Assembly: GCF_001550375.1 (NCBI RefSeq)
Contig: NZ_LRTR01000914.1
Coordinates: 1-44,981, forward strand
Source: Streptomyces europaeiscabiei
Lineage (GTDB): Bacteria; Actinomycetota; Actinomycetes; Streptomycetales; Streptomycetaceae
Direction: 5' to 3'
Length of the DNA stretch: 44,981 nucleotides
Below the pieces are notes generated by a model. It saw only the letters and a program-made list of their open reading frames with translations. It was not told where the DNA came from and ran no database searches. Every line of letters starts with the position of its first letter. The first letter of the stretch is position 1. This document shows, in pieces, positions 1 through 7,233 of the stretch. Made by a program: the position numbers and the translations under genes.

Positions 1-60
1 GGAGTGGATCGGTGGGAACCGGCACACGCCGCCGCCCGATTGTCAGAGGTGTCCGGGAGG

Positions 61-235
61 ATGCGGTGGGGACTTTGGGCTTCGACGGCATCCGGGGCTT
101 CGGGTGCCTCTGAGGGCCTCGGAGGCCTCTGGGGCTTCGAATTCGGAGGGCTCCGGGTCGCGGGACTCCGAGGCCTGGGAGGTTGCGGACTTGGGCTTCC
201 GGGGCCTACGGGACTCCCCGCCTCCTGACCACGGA
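61..235. other. GC-rich degenerate repeat tract without a convincing gene
   Basis: This stretch ahead of the first gene is built from imperfect copies of GGGGCTTCGG and GGCCTC words, including the palindrome GGCCTCGGAGGCC. Frames on both strands stay open here, but none has a ribosome site or a recognisable domain. I see no gene in the first 306 bases. It may be degenerate 3' sequence of a gene lying outside the window. Confidence 0.35.
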
Positions 236-306
236 GCCAGGGCCTGGGGGGCCACGGGCCACAGGGCTTTGCGAACGGACGCGGCGTACGAGTGGAGGCG
301 GTCGGC

Positions 307-1488
307 ATGGGTGACGGGCGGCGGTATGTCGGGGTGGCCGAGCGGCGGGCGCGGCTGGGGCTGCGGCAGCGATTGGCCGGATCGGTACGGGCGGCGGGCC
401 CGGAGGAGGTGGCCGATGCGCTGGTCGCGCTGCACGGCTCGGATCCGGCGACGGTGCATCTCGCGGTGGGCGCGCGGCTCGCCGAGCCTGGGCGGACCGT
501 GGCCGAGACGGAGCGGGCGCTGTACGCGGACCACTCGCTCGTCCGGATGCACGGCATGCGGCACACCGTGTTCGTGTTCCCGACCGATCTGACCGCCGTG
601 GTGCACGCCTCGACCGGCATCACGGTCGCCGCGAAGGAGCGGGCCAAGCTGCTGAAGGACATGGCGGTGGCCGGGGCCCCGGACGCGGCCTGGCTGAAGG
701 AGGTCGAGGAGTCGGCGCTGGCCGCGCTGGCCCGCCGCGGCGAGGCGACCGCGTCCGAACTCGCCGAGGACGAACCGAGGTTGCGGCAGCGGTTCGTGTA
801 CGCGGCCGGGAAGAGCTACGAGGGGACGCACGCCGTCTCGACGCGGCTGCTGAAGGTGCTGGGGGTGGAGGGCAGAGTCGTCCGGGGGCGGCCGCTCGGG
901 TCCTGGACGTCGAGCCAGTTCCGCTGGGCGGTGGCCCCCGCGCACCCGGAGCTGGACGTGGCCAAGGCCCAGGCGTCCCTGCTGGGCCGGTGGCTGGCGG
1001 CCTGCGGCCCGGCGACCGAGGCGGATCTGAAGTGGTGGACGGGGTGGCGTGTCACCGAGGTCCGCCGGGCGCTGGCGGCGATCGGCGCGCGGGCCGTGAC
1101 GCTGGACGACGGCACCGGGTATGTGACCGCCGACGACGAGGAGCCGGTTCCCGACCCCGCCGAGCCCTGGGCCGCCCTCCTGCCCACCCTCGACCCGACG
1201 GCCATGGGCTGGCAGCGACGCGACTGGTACCTCGCCCCTGAACTCCGGCCCGCTCTCTTCGACTACAGCGGCAATGTCGGCCCGACCGTGTGGTGGAACG
1301 GCAGGGTGATCGGCGGCTGGGCCCAGCGGCCGGACGGGGAGATCGTCTGGCGGGTGCTGGACACGGAGGGGGTGGGGCGGGAGGCCGAGGAGGCGATCCG
1401 TGCGGAGGCTGCGCGGCTGCGGGGGTGGATGGGGGATACCAGGGTCACGCCGCGCTTCCGGACGCCGCTGGAGAGGGAGTTGGCGTGA
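307..1488 (+). CDS. Winged-helix DNA-binding domain protein (HTH_42 / AlkZ-like family)
   Basis: A 393-residue protein of the winged-helix family that includes the DNA glycosylases AlkZ and YcaQ. Family hallmarks are the N-terminal block with VALHGSDPATVHLAV, the central WTSSQFRWA segment, the ADLKWWTGW helix and the late LLPTLDPTAMGWQRRDWYL block. Glycosylase members carry a QxQ or QxD motif. Here the corresponding stretch appears to be HGSD, so repair activity should not be assumed. The start at 307 is chosen because GGAGG at 294-298 lies 8 bases upstream; an in-frame GTG at 292 has no such site. The gene stands alone and is followed by a palindromic repeat element. Family membership is firm, the biochemical role is not. 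Confidence 0.85.
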   Translation: MGDGRRYVGVAERRARLGLRQRLAGSVRAAGPEEVADALVALHGSDPATVHLAVGARLAEPGRTVAETERALYADHSLVRMHGMRHTVFVFPTDLTAVVHASTGITVAAKERAKLLKDMAVAGAPDAAWLKEVEESALAALARRGEATASELAEDEPRLRQRFVYAAGKSYEGTHAVSTRLLKVLGVEGRVVRGRPLGSWTSSQFRWAVAPAHPELDVAKAQASLLGRWLAACGPATEADLKWWTGWRVTEVRRALAAIGARAVTLDDGTGYVTADDEEPVPDPAEPWAALLPTLDPTAMGWQRRDWYLAPELRPALFDYSGNVGPTVWWNGRVIGGWAQRPDGEIVWRVLDTEGVGREAEEAIRAEAARLRGWMGDTRVTPRFRTPLERELA

Positions 1489-1540
1489 TTTTCACGAAAG
1501 AGTGGGGGTCGGTTGTGTGGCGCGTGCGGGTGGTTCGTGG

Positions 1541-1700
1541 TTGCTCGCACAGTTCCCCGCGCCCCTGAGAGACCAGGCTCTGCGCCCCTGAAGGACCAGG
1601 CTCTGCAGGGCTGGAAGGCGACGGCCCCGCGGGCCGGCAAGCACGGGGCTCGGCCCCTGCTGTTCAGGGGCGAGGGGAACTGCGCGACCAGCCCCCACCG
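1541..1700. repeat. Palindromic intergenic repeat element, copy 1
   Basis: The left arm AGTTCCCCGCGCCCCTGA (1551-1568) is matched as an inverted copy by TCAGGGGCGAGGGGAACT (1664-1681), with one difference, and both extend outwards with further matches. The interior holds GC-rich repeats of the type GGGGCT and GGCCC. The same arms occur at 14854-15018 and, as one arm, at 17853-17871. Such elements are common between Streptomyces genes. They probably form a long RNA hairpin and may terminate the upstream winged-helix gene. Apparent ORFs across it are artefacts. Confidence 0.8.
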
Positions 1701-1765
1701 GCCCGCGGACGAACAACCCGCCGAGGGGGCCCGGGGGCGCAGCCACCGGTGGGGCCGACACAGAC

Positions 1766-1797
1766 GCCGGGTGCCCCAGAGCAACAGGGCACCCGGC
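1766..1797 (-). terminator. Terminator of the DUF4360 gene
   Basis: GCCGGGTGCCC (1766-1776) and GGGCACCCGGC (1787-1797) form a perfect 11-bp stem with a 10-base loop. It begins 8 bases beyond the stop codon of the leftward DUF4360 gene. There is no T-run, which is usual for Streptomyces. Confidence 0.8.
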
Positions 1798-1804
1798 AAC
1801 CGGC

Positions 1805-2452
1805 TCACTTGGAGGGGCACTCCTTCCACGCCAAGTGATAGATCGTGCTGATGTCACCGTCGGTGGAGTCCATGGTCATGAAGCTCGTGCTGCTGGCCGG
1901 CGACGACCCCCGGTTGACCCGCAACTCGGTGTTGATGTTGAAGTTGCGCTCGACCCCGCAGGGCGCCCAGACCAGTTGGGCCCAGTCGGTCTCGTCCGTG
2001 GCCTGCCAGTTGTCGTCGAGGGGGCCGTTGAACGTGTGAGTTCTGGAGGCCGTGTCCGGGGAGCCCTGGAAGTAGTACGAGGCCTTCTCCACGCCACTCG
2101 CGCCGCGCTGGAGCGAGGCGAAACCCCGGTAGTCGACGCTGGCGATGGCGTAGGTGAAGCCGCCGGGGACATGGACGATCAGGTTGAGCTGGCAGTTCTT
2201 GCGGAACGCGGTGGACGGGGCGCCGCCGCCGACCTGCGCGAGGTAGTTGCTGTAGGTCACCGTGAACGCGGTGTTGTCCGGTGAGACGGCGACCGCGGCC
2301 GTGCCCTGGGGACAGCCGGAGCCGTTCACCGTGGCGACCTTGATGATGATCTTGTCCGGGGGCGGGTCCTCGAACGGGGACTCGGCCTGCGCGGGAAGCG
2401 CACCGGCGAACAGGGCGGCTACTGCGCCGCCCAGGAGGAGACCACGAACCAT
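1805..2452 (-). CDS. Secreted DUF4360 domain protein
   Basis: A 215-residue exported protein of unknown function. The N-terminus MVRGLLLGGAVAALFAGALP followed by AQA-ES is a classic Sec signal peptide cut after AQA near residue 24. The mature part fits DUF4360: the opening IIIKVATVNGSGCPQGTAAV, a central FRKNCQLNLIVHVPGGFTYAI block, and an acidic to aromatic C-terminus ending in YHLAWKECPSK. Four cysteines (in GSGC, KNC, APCG and KEC) could form two disulfides. The ATG at 2452 is preferred over in-frame ATGs upstream because GGGAG sits 8 bases before it and the signal peptide begins there. The gene is monocistronic and closed by its own hairpin. No function is established for the family. Confidence 0.85.
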   Translation of the reverse strand: MVRGLLLGGAVAALFAGALPAQAESPFEDPPPDKIIIKVATVNGSGCPQGTAAVAVSPDNTAFTVTYSNYLAQVGGGAPSTAFRKNCQLNLIVHVPGGFTYAIASVDYRGFASLQRGASGVEKASYYFQGSPDTASRTHTFNGPLDDNWQATDETDWAQLVWAPCGVERNFNINTELRVNRGSSPASSTSFMTMDSTDGDISTIYHLAWKECPSK

Positions 2453-2610
2453 GGGGGGTTCTCCCATCAGAGTCATGCGCATGTCAATAGACATGCACGA
2501 GAACCCCGCGGCCCGCGGAGACCCAGCCCACGAAAGAGCAGACTGTGAAACAGCTGTGAAGACCGAGGGGCGACCGCATCGTATGGACCTCGGACGGGCA
2601 GGGCTAGGGC

Positions 2611-2641
2611 GATCTCCGGCCAACCCTGGCGGCCGGAGATC
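2611..2641. terminator. Hairpin in the DUF4360 upstream region
   Basis: GATCTCCGGCC (2611-2621) and GGCCGGAGATC (2631-2641) are perfect 11-bp arms around a 9-base loop. It lies past the end of the leftward gene at 2768-3082 and ahead of the DUF4360 start. It could be a second terminator or an operator. Apart from this and the hairpin at 2697-2733, I see nothing in the 2453-2767 gap. Confidence 0.5.
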
Positions 2642-2696
2642 ACCCCTCCCTCCCCGTCCGCCGAGTCTTCGCGCACGCCGGGACCTCTCGAACGCA

Positions 2697-2733
2697 CCGG
2701 TACCGCCCACCCCCACGGAGTGGACGGCACCGG
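2697..2733 (-). terminator. Terminator of the small gene at 2768-3082
   Basis: The arms 2697-2710 and 2720-2733 pair over 14 bases around a 9-base loop. Read on the minus strand, the two non-Watson-Crick positions become G.U pairs. On the plus strand they are A/C mismatches. This shows the hairpin is selected for leftward transcription. Confidence 0.7.
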
Positions 2734-2767
2734 AAATCGGCCGGGCGGCGTCAGTGGCTCTACCGCA

Positions 2768-3082
2768 TCAGCGGCTGTAGCGCATCAGCGCCCGCACCAT
2801 GTGGCACGTGGTGTCCGACGGCGGGTGCACTCCGATGACCTCCGCCGTGCTCCGGATCGTCTCGTTGCGCGCCTGGTTCGGCATGTGGACACCGGAGTCG
2901 AGCAGGGCGATCGCGAGGCGCATGGCCTTCAGACGCCGGTTGTGGGTGACGTACCACTCACGCGGACGGCCCGGCGGCAGCGTGTGCTTCACCACCGGCG
3001 CGTAGGGCAGGTCGAGCAGGACGGGGTGCTGGACGGTGGACTGGGTGGGCAACGGCTTCGACTTCAGTGCGGCAGCGGGCAC
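2768..3082 (-). CDS. Small conserved protein of unknown function
   Basis: A 104-residue, basic, apparently soluble protein that I do not recognise. Notable stretches are the N-terminal ALKSKPLPTQSTVQHPVLLD, the block REWYVTHNRRLKAMRLAIAL, and the C-terminal HPPSDTTCHMVRALMRYSR. There is no signal peptide and no membrane segment. The start is decided by the ribosome site: AGGAGG directly abuts the ATG at 3088, which leaves no spacer, but lies 6 bases before the in-frame GTG at 3082. The GTG is therefore chosen. The gene is divergent from the ArsC-like gene, with 175 bases between starts. Clean codon bias and a dedicated terminator argue that it is real. Confidence 0.7.
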   Translation of the reverse strand: MPAAALKSKPLPTQSTVQHPVLLDLPYAPVVKHTLPPGRPREWYVTHNRRLKAMRLAIALLDSGVHMPNQARNETIRSTAEVIGVHPPSDTTCHMVRALMRYSR

Positions 3083-3175
3083 GGACATCCTCCTGTCGCG
3101 GTCTGGGCACCGACGGAATCCCCCGTCGACACCCTCGAACACTGCTTCTATTTTACTACTCCCCACTGACAATCG

Positions 3176-3189
3176 CCCCTGGCCAGGGG
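3176..3189. promoter_or_regulatory. 14-bp perfect palindrome between divergent genes
   Basis: CCCCTGGCCAGGGG is a perfect palindrome midway between the starts at 3082 and 3258, beside an AT-rich tract (3148-3160) that is unusual here. It could be an operator serving both promoters. The binding protein is unknown. Confidence 0.4.
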
Positions 3190-3244
3190 GCATCTGAGGG
3201 GTCCTGTGACAGAGGTGGAACACGGGTTTTCGCACCCGGTTGGT

Positions 3245-3250
3245 TACGGT
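3245..3250 (+). promoter_or_regulatory. -10 box of a leaderless ArsC-like gene
   Basis: TACGGT matches TANNNT and ends 7 bases before the ATG at 3258, so transcription should begin at the start codon. No good Shine-Dalgarno sequence is present. No clear -35 box is visible. Confidence 0.55.
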
Positions 3251-3257
3251 GGGCGGC

Positions 3258-3617
3258 ATGGAGATCTGGATCAATCCGGCCTGTTCCAAGTGCCGCAGCG
3301 CGATCAGCCTGCTCGACGCCGAGGGCGCCGACTACACCGTCCGCCGCTACCTGGAGGACGTCCCGAGCGAGGACGAGATCCGCGCCGTACTGGACCGGCT
3401 CGGACTCGAACCGTGGGACATCACCCGCACCCAGGAGGCCGCCGCCAAGGAGCTCGGCCTCAAGGAGTGGGCGCGGGACGCCGATTCACGCGACCGGTGG
3501 GTCAAGGCGCTCGCCGGACATCCGAAGCTCATCCAGCGGCCGATCATCACCGCGGAGGACGGCACTGCGGTGGTGGCCCGCACGGACGAGGCGGTACGGG
3601 ACGCTCTGTCCAGGTAG
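3258..3617 (+). CDS. ArsC/Spx-family thioredoxin-fold protein
   Basis: A 119-residue member of the glutaredoxin-like ArsC/Spx family. The redox motif is at the N-terminus: NPACSKC, with Cys9 and Cys12, a CxxC arrangement. The body is typical, with YLEDVPSEDEIRAVL, then GLEPWDITRTQEAAAKELGL and finally HPKLIQRPIITAEDGTAVVA. The RPI motif belongs to the substrate-binding region of arsenate reductases. No arsenic transporter or arsR gene is nearby, so arsenate reduction in the cell is uncertain. A general disulfide or stress-related reductase role is equally possible. The start is supported by the leaderless promoter and by the family N-terminus. Confidence 0.85.
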   Translation: MEIWINPACSKCRSAISLLDAEGADYTVRRYLEDVPSEDEIRAVLDRLGLEPWDITRTQEAAAKELGLKEWARDADSRDRWVKALAGHPKLIQRPIITAEDGTAVVARTDEAVRDALSR

Positions 3618-3776
3618 CGGACGGTTCGGACGGCTGGCCCCCAACTTTCGTGTGACGTGGGTTACTTGAGAGTTCGCTGTGACCGTTGAGCAGCTTTGTT
3701 CGACATCTCGTACGTAGCGGCGTACTCGTCCGATCCGGCGGCCGATCCGAAGGCACGCCGGGAACAGGAGGCGCGC

Positions 3777-4478
3777 ATGTCGCGTAGGAGAACGCTCGGT
3801 ACGAAGAAGAAGGTCGCGCTGTTCGTGACCGCGGCGGCGGTGGCGGGAGGCGGGGCCTTCGCCATGGCGGCCACGTCGAACGCGGCGCAGTCCGCGGCGG
3901 AGTCCAGTGTCTGTCAGGGGCTGGCCACCGCGCTCGGCAACAACGAGCGGTTCATCGCGGACCAGAAGGCCGAGCCCGACGCCCAGTCGGCGGCCCGGAT
4001 CGCCAACCGCGAGGCGGTCATCGCCCAGATCAAGGTCCAGCAGGGCGCGTCGGACTGCGTGGTCGGGGAGTCGGCTCAGGGCTCCCAGGCCGCACAACCC
4101 GCGCAGCCCGCACAGCCGTCCGCGCCGGCCACGGAGACCGGGGGGTCGGCTCAGGACCCCCAGGGCGACGAGGCCGCGGGCAACGCGGGCGGTGCCGGAA
4201 ACGCGGGCGGTGCGGGCGGCGCCGAGGCCGCAGAGCAGGTCTGCAACGGCTCCACCGTCACCCTCTCCGGTGAGGGCGGCGCCCCGGCCGCGTCCAGCAA
4301 CGAGTTCCCGGCCGGTACGAAACTGCGGGTGACGAACCTGGACAACAACAAGTCCACGATCGTCGAGGTCACCTCGGTCTCCGGCAGTTGCGTCCTGCTG
4401 AACAACTCCGCCTTCGAGCAGGTCCGGGAACCCGGCAAGTTCCTGATCCGCCGCGCGCTGATCGAGAAGGTGGGGTGA
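3777..4478 (+). CDS. Secreted protein: two-cysteine N-domain, AQP/GNAGG linker, double-psi barrel C-domain
   Basis: A 233-residue exported or membrane-anchored protein. Residues 1-36 form a signal or anchor (MSRRRTLGTKKKVALFVTAA, then AVAGGGAFAMA). Residues 40-95 form a helical segment bracketed by Cys46 and Cys94. Residues 98-152 are a low-complexity linker of AQP and GNAGG repeats. Residues 160-233 look like an RlpA/expansin-type double-psi beta-barrel, judged from FPAGTKLRVTNLDNNKS and the later LNNSAFEQV and FLIRRALIEKV. Cys156 and Cys205 may pair within it. AGGAGG sits 5 bases before the ATG at 3777. The layout parallels the DUF1996 protein at 9339. The barrel assignment is my reading of the motif and is not confirmed. 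Confidence 0.75.
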   Translation: MSRRRTLGTKKKVALFVTAAAVAGGGAFAMAATSNAAQSAAESSVCQGLATALGNNERFIADQKAEPDAQSAARIANREAVIAQIKVQQGASDCVVGESAQGSQAAQPAQPAQPSAPATETGGSAQDPQGDEAAGNAGGAGNAGGAGGAEAAEQVCNGSTVTLSGEGGAPAASSNEFPAGTKLRVTNLDNNKSTIVEVTSVSGSCVLLNNSAFEQVREPGKFLIRRALIEKVG

Positions 4479-4487
4479 CGCCGGCCC

Positions 4488-4562
4488 GGACGGCGGTGCA
4501 CCAGGGTACGAAGCGGGCCTGCTCGTAACGGTGAGGTGAAGAGCAGGCGACCGCCGTCGTCC
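4488..4562. other. Nested inverted repeats forming a branched stem downstream of the secreted gene
   Basis: Outer arms GACGGCGGT (4489-4497) and ACCGCCGTC (4550-4558) enclose inner arms GCCTGCTC (4517-4524) and GAGCAGGC (4541-4548). All pairs are perfect and the two stems nearly stack on the 3' side. Beginning 10 bases after the stop codon, this could be a structured 3' UTR, a processed small RNA or an extra termination signal. Confidence 0.5.
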
Positions 4563-4565
4563 AGG

Positions 4566-4599
4566 GAGGCCGGCCACCGCGTGAGCGGTGGCCGGCCTC
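4566..4599 (+). terminator. Strong terminator before glnII
   Basis: GAGGCCGGCCACCGC (4566-4580) and its perfect complement (4585-4599) form a 15-bp stem with the loop GTGA. It insulates glnII from the upstream secreted-protein gene. Confidence 0.85.
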
Positions 4600-4670
4600 A
4601 TGTACGCGCCCGACCAGCGCGTCCGACCAGCGCGCCCACCAGGACGTGAGTCGCACCACAGCGACCCCAG

Positions 4671-4708
4671 GTAACACGGGGTTCACATTCGAGCAACGAC
4701 CGGGAAAT
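4671..4708 (+). promoter_or_regulatory. GlnR box upstream of glnII
   Basis: Four pentamers lie at exact 6-base spacing: GTAAC (4671-4675), TTCAC (4682-4686), GCAAC (4693-4697) and GAAAT (4704-4708). The known GlnR consensus is GTNAC-n6-GAAAC repeated twice. The first site is perfect, the third and fourth have one mismatch each, and the second is weak. TTGACA at 4715-4720 follows directly and may be the -35 box. The element predicts glnII activation by GlnR under nitrogen limitation. Confidence 0.8.
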
Positions 4709-4809
4709 CGCACGTTGACAGGCTGCCCGGCAACAGCGCGGCGTTTCAGTGCCGCAGCGCCGCAGCACCCGCACATGCGCCCAGTGACACACCCCGAAGG
4801 ATGAGGCCC

Positions 4810-5838
4810 GTGACCTTCAAGGCTGAGTACATCTGGATCGACGGCACCGAGCCGACGGCCAAGCTCCGATCCAAGACGAAGATCCTCGCCGACGACGCCA
4901 AGGGTGCGGAGCTTCCGATCTGGGGCTTCGACGGGTCCTCCACGAACCAGGCCGAGGGGCACTCCTCGGACCGCGTGCTCCAGCCGGTCTTCACCTGCCC
5001 GGACCCGATCCGCGGCGGCGACGACGTCCTCGTGCTCTGCGAGGTCCTCAACATCGACATGACGCCGCACGAGTCCAACACCCGTGCCGCGCTGCGCGAG
5101 GTAGCCGAGAAGTTCGCCGGCCAGGAGCCGATCTTCGGCATCGAGCAGGAGTACACCTTCTTCCAGGACGGCTCCCCGCTCGGCTTCCCCAAGGGCGGCT
5201 TCCCGGCCCCCCAGGGCGGCTACTACTGCGGTGTCGGTGCCGACGAGATCTTCGGCCGTGACATCGTCGAGGCGCACCTGGAGAACTGCCTGGCGGCCGG
5301 TCTCGCCATCTCCGGCATCAACGCCGAGGTCATGCCCGGCCAGTGGGAGTTCCAGGTCGGCCCGGTCTCCCCGCTGGAGGTCTCCGACCACCTGTGGGTG
5401 GCCCGCTGGCTGCTCTACCGCACCGCCGAGGACTACGACGTCGCCGCCACCCTCGACCCCAAGCCGGCCAAGGGTGACTGGAACGGCGCGGGCGCGCACA
5501 CCAACTTCTCCACGAAGGCGATGCGCGAGGGCTACGACGCGATCATCACCGCGTGCGAGTCGCTGGGCGAGGGCTCGAAGCCGCTCGACCACGTCAAGAA
5601 CTACGGCGCCGGCATCGACGACCGCCTGACCGGTCTGCACGAGACCGCCCCGTGGAACGAGTACTCCTACGGTGTCTCCAACCGTGGCGCCTCGGTCCGT
5701 ATCCCGTGGCAGGTCGAGAAGGACGGCAAGGGCTACATCGAGGACCGCCGCCCGAACGCCAACGTCGACCCGTACGTCGTGACGCGACTGATCGTCGACA
5801 CCTGCTGCACCGCGCTCGACAAGGCCGGCCAGGTCTGA
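4810..5838 (+). CDS. glnII: Glutamine synthetase type II
   Basis: A cytoplasmic, eukaryote-type glutamine synthetase of 342 residues. It makes glutamine from glutamate, ammonia and ATP. The opening TFKAEYIWIDGTEPTAKLRS is characteristic of GSII. The signature glycine-rich WGFDGSSTNQAEGHSSD, the metal and glutamate-binding FGIEQEYTFF, NAEVMPGQWEFQVGP, the GAGAHTNFSTKAMR ATP-site motif and NRGASVRIP are all intact. The GTG at 4810 is chosen because GAAGG lies 9 bases upstream; the ATG at 4801 directly abuts that site. GSII is not controlled by adenylylation, unlike GSI, so GlnE in this window should act on GlnA elsewhere and not on this enzyme. Control is expected through the GlnR box upstream. 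Confidence 0.97.
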   Translation: MTFKAEYIWIDGTEPTAKLRSKTKILADDAKGAELPIWGFDGSSTNQAEGHSSDRVLQPVFTCPDPIRGGDDVLVLCEVLNIDMTPHESNTRAALREVAEKFAGQEPIFGIEQEYTFFQDGSPLGFPKGGFPAPQGGYYCGVGADEIFGRDIVEAHLENCLAAGLAISGINAEVMPGQWEFQVGPVSPLEVSDHLWVARWLLYRTAEDYDVAATLDPKPAKGDWNGAGAHTNFSTKAMREGYDAIITACESLGEGSKPLDHVKNYGAGIDDRLTGLHETAPWNEYSYGVSNRGASVRIPWQVEKDGKGYIEDRRPNANVDPYVVTRLIVDTCCTALDKAGQV

Positions 5839-5870
5839 TCCACCGGGCTCTTCGGGCCCGAGCTTCCGAG

Positions 5871-5900
5871 AGGGCGTCCGCCGATTGCGGTGGGCGCCCT
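5871..5900 (+). terminator. glnII terminator
   Basis: Arms 5871-5882 and 5889-5900 pair over 12 bases, including two G.T pairs, around the loop GATTGC. A smaller CGGGC/GCCCG hairpin lies 20 bases upstream, just after the stop codon. Confidence 0.75.
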
Positions 5901-5935
5901 CCGGCGTTGTCGGTGGGGCGTGCCATGGTGGGGGC

Positions 5936-6901
5936 ATGAAGATCCAAGGGGGCGACGACCTGAGCGGCACGAACGAACTCGGCATCAAGGTCGCGACGGA
6001 GAACTGGGAGAAGCACGCCCGGATCCCGGCGGAGCGGCTGCGTGAGCTGGTGTGCCGGATCGGGGACAAGGGCGACCGGTTCCTGGTCGTGCAGCGGATA
6101 CCGGACGTCCCGGACGTCTTCGTCCAGGTCTGGCACGAGCGGACCGACGACGACACCGACGGCGAGTACCAGCTGGAGCACCGGGAGGGCCGCGACCGGT
6201 TCTTCAGGGCGGTCCTCACCGACCCGGAGCGGGTCGCCGAGGCCATGACGGGCTGGGCGCGGCGGACGCCGGGCTGGGAGACCGGGATCGACTGGACCCC
6301 GCTCGACCACGACGCCCCCGAGGAGGTGCCGGAACTCCCGGACGACGTCCGGGAACAGGTCGAGGAGCGGGTCCGGGAGCTGCTGCGCTGCGGTTACGAC
6401 GACCGTGCGCGGCTCAGCGAGGCCGCCGAGGAGCATCTGGTCGACGGCGACACGCGGCCCGTCTCCCGTGCACAGGCCCGGCAGCTCGTCGACCGGCTCT
6501 GGGTGGAACGGCTCGCCGAGCAGGAGACCTGGGACGGGGTCACCGACCCCGAGCGGATCACCCGCGCCTTCGAGTCGCTCGAAGCGGCGCACGGCATCAC
6601 CGCCCGGGAGAACTTCGCCTGCTGCCGCAACTGCGGTACGACCGAGATAGGCGCCGAAGGCGCGCCGGACGCCCGGGGGTTCGTTTTCTTCCACTCGCAG
6701 TGCACGGAGAGCGCCGCCTCCGGGTCCGGACTGACACTGCTGTACGGCGGGTTCGACGACGACGCCGGGACCACGACGGCGGTCGGGCAGCAGGTCGTCG
6801 CGGCGCTCGCGATGGAGGGACTGTCCACGCAGTGGGACGGTGATCCCACCAAGGCCATCACCGTCACCCCGCTGGACTGGCGGAAACGCCTGGTCGGTTG
6901 A
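5936..6901 (+). CDS. DUF6891 domain protein
   Basis: A 321-residue soluble acidic protein that I assign to DUF6891. Visible features are an N-terminal region with KVATENWEKHARIPAERLRE and FLVVQRIPDVPDVFVQVWHE, a charged helical middle (EVPELPDDVREQVEERVREL), and a C-terminal module with CCRNCGTTEIG followed by RGFVFFHSQCTESAA. The clustered cysteines suggest a metal site or a disulfide, though the family has no known activity. There is no signal peptide or membrane segment. The ATG at 5936 has GGTGGGGG just upstream. It sits between glnII and the glnRII leader on the same strand, but the glnII terminator separates it from glnII. Confidence 0.75.
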   Translation: MKIQGGDDLSGTNELGIKVATENWEKHARIPAERLRELVCRIGDKGDRFLVVQRIPDVPDVFVQVWHERTDDDTDGEYQLEHREGRDRFFRAVLTDPERVAEAMTGWARRTPGWETGIDWTPLDHDAPEEVPELPDDVREQVEERVRELLRCGYDDRARLSEAAEEHLVDGDTRPVSRAQARQLVDRLWVERLAEQETWDGVTDPERITRAFESLEAAHGITARENFACCRNCGTTEIGAEGAPDARGFVFFHSQCTESAASGSGLTLLYGGFDDDAGTTTAVGQQVVAALAMEGLSTQWDGDPTKAITVTPLDWRKRLVG

Positions 6902-6990
6902 GGTCACGACACACCCCTGTCATGTCAAAGAAGCGTCCAAGCAGTGAGAGGAGGCTCCTGTAGCGGGCGTGTGTCTGCTTCAATGGAGCC

Positions 6991-7113
6991 ATGGCCAGCT
7001 TCCAGAACCGACGCGCGACGGGTCGCCATGACCTCGAGCCCTTCTGGCCTTCCCGTCAGCACCACGACTTCGACCGGGTGTGTTGCCGCGCGATGAACGC
7101 GCCGGCCCTCTAA
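6991..7113 (+). CDS. Putative 40-residue leader peptide upstream of glnRII
   Basis: A short ORF of 40 codons with biased third positions and a TAA stop. It reads MASFQNRRATGRHDLEPFWP and continues to HHDFDRVCCRAMNAPAL. The histidine pair, the aspartate/arginine core and the C-terminal CC recall the small 'putative leader peptides' seen upstream of some Streptomyces metabolic genes; this is resemblance only. There is no good ribosome site, but TTCAAT ends 6 bases before the ATG, so it could be leaderless. It is followed by a hairpin at 7158-7193 and then the regulator gene, the usual layout for translational or transcriptional attenuation. Confidence 0.5.
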   Translation: MASFQNRRATGRHDLEPFWPSRQHHDFDRVCCRAMNAPAL

Positions 7114-7157
7114 AGCCGTACACCCCGGCCTTCGGTCGGCGCGGAACGACGTACGTC

Positions 7158-7193
7158 CCTCGGCGGGGCCGATCACGAACTCGGTCGCCGAGG
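7158..7193 (+). promoter_or_regulatory. Candidate attenuator hairpin before glnRII
   Basis: CCTCGGCG (7158-7165) and CGCCGAGG (7186-7193) form a perfect 8-bp stem with a 20-base loop. It lies 44 bases after the leader ORF stop and 40 bases before the regulator start. The position fits a riboregulatory element coupled to leader translation. Confidence 0.45.
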
Positions 7194-7233
7194 TCTCCCG
7201 GACGAACCTCTCGCGCGAAAGAGCTGACCTCTC

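Noticed and set aside
1513..1851. Short ORFs across the intergenic region after the winged-helix gene
   Set aside because: They run through the palindromic repeat. The same peptide pieces (GNCA, VPRAPE) reappear at the copy near 15000, as expected of translated repeat DNA.
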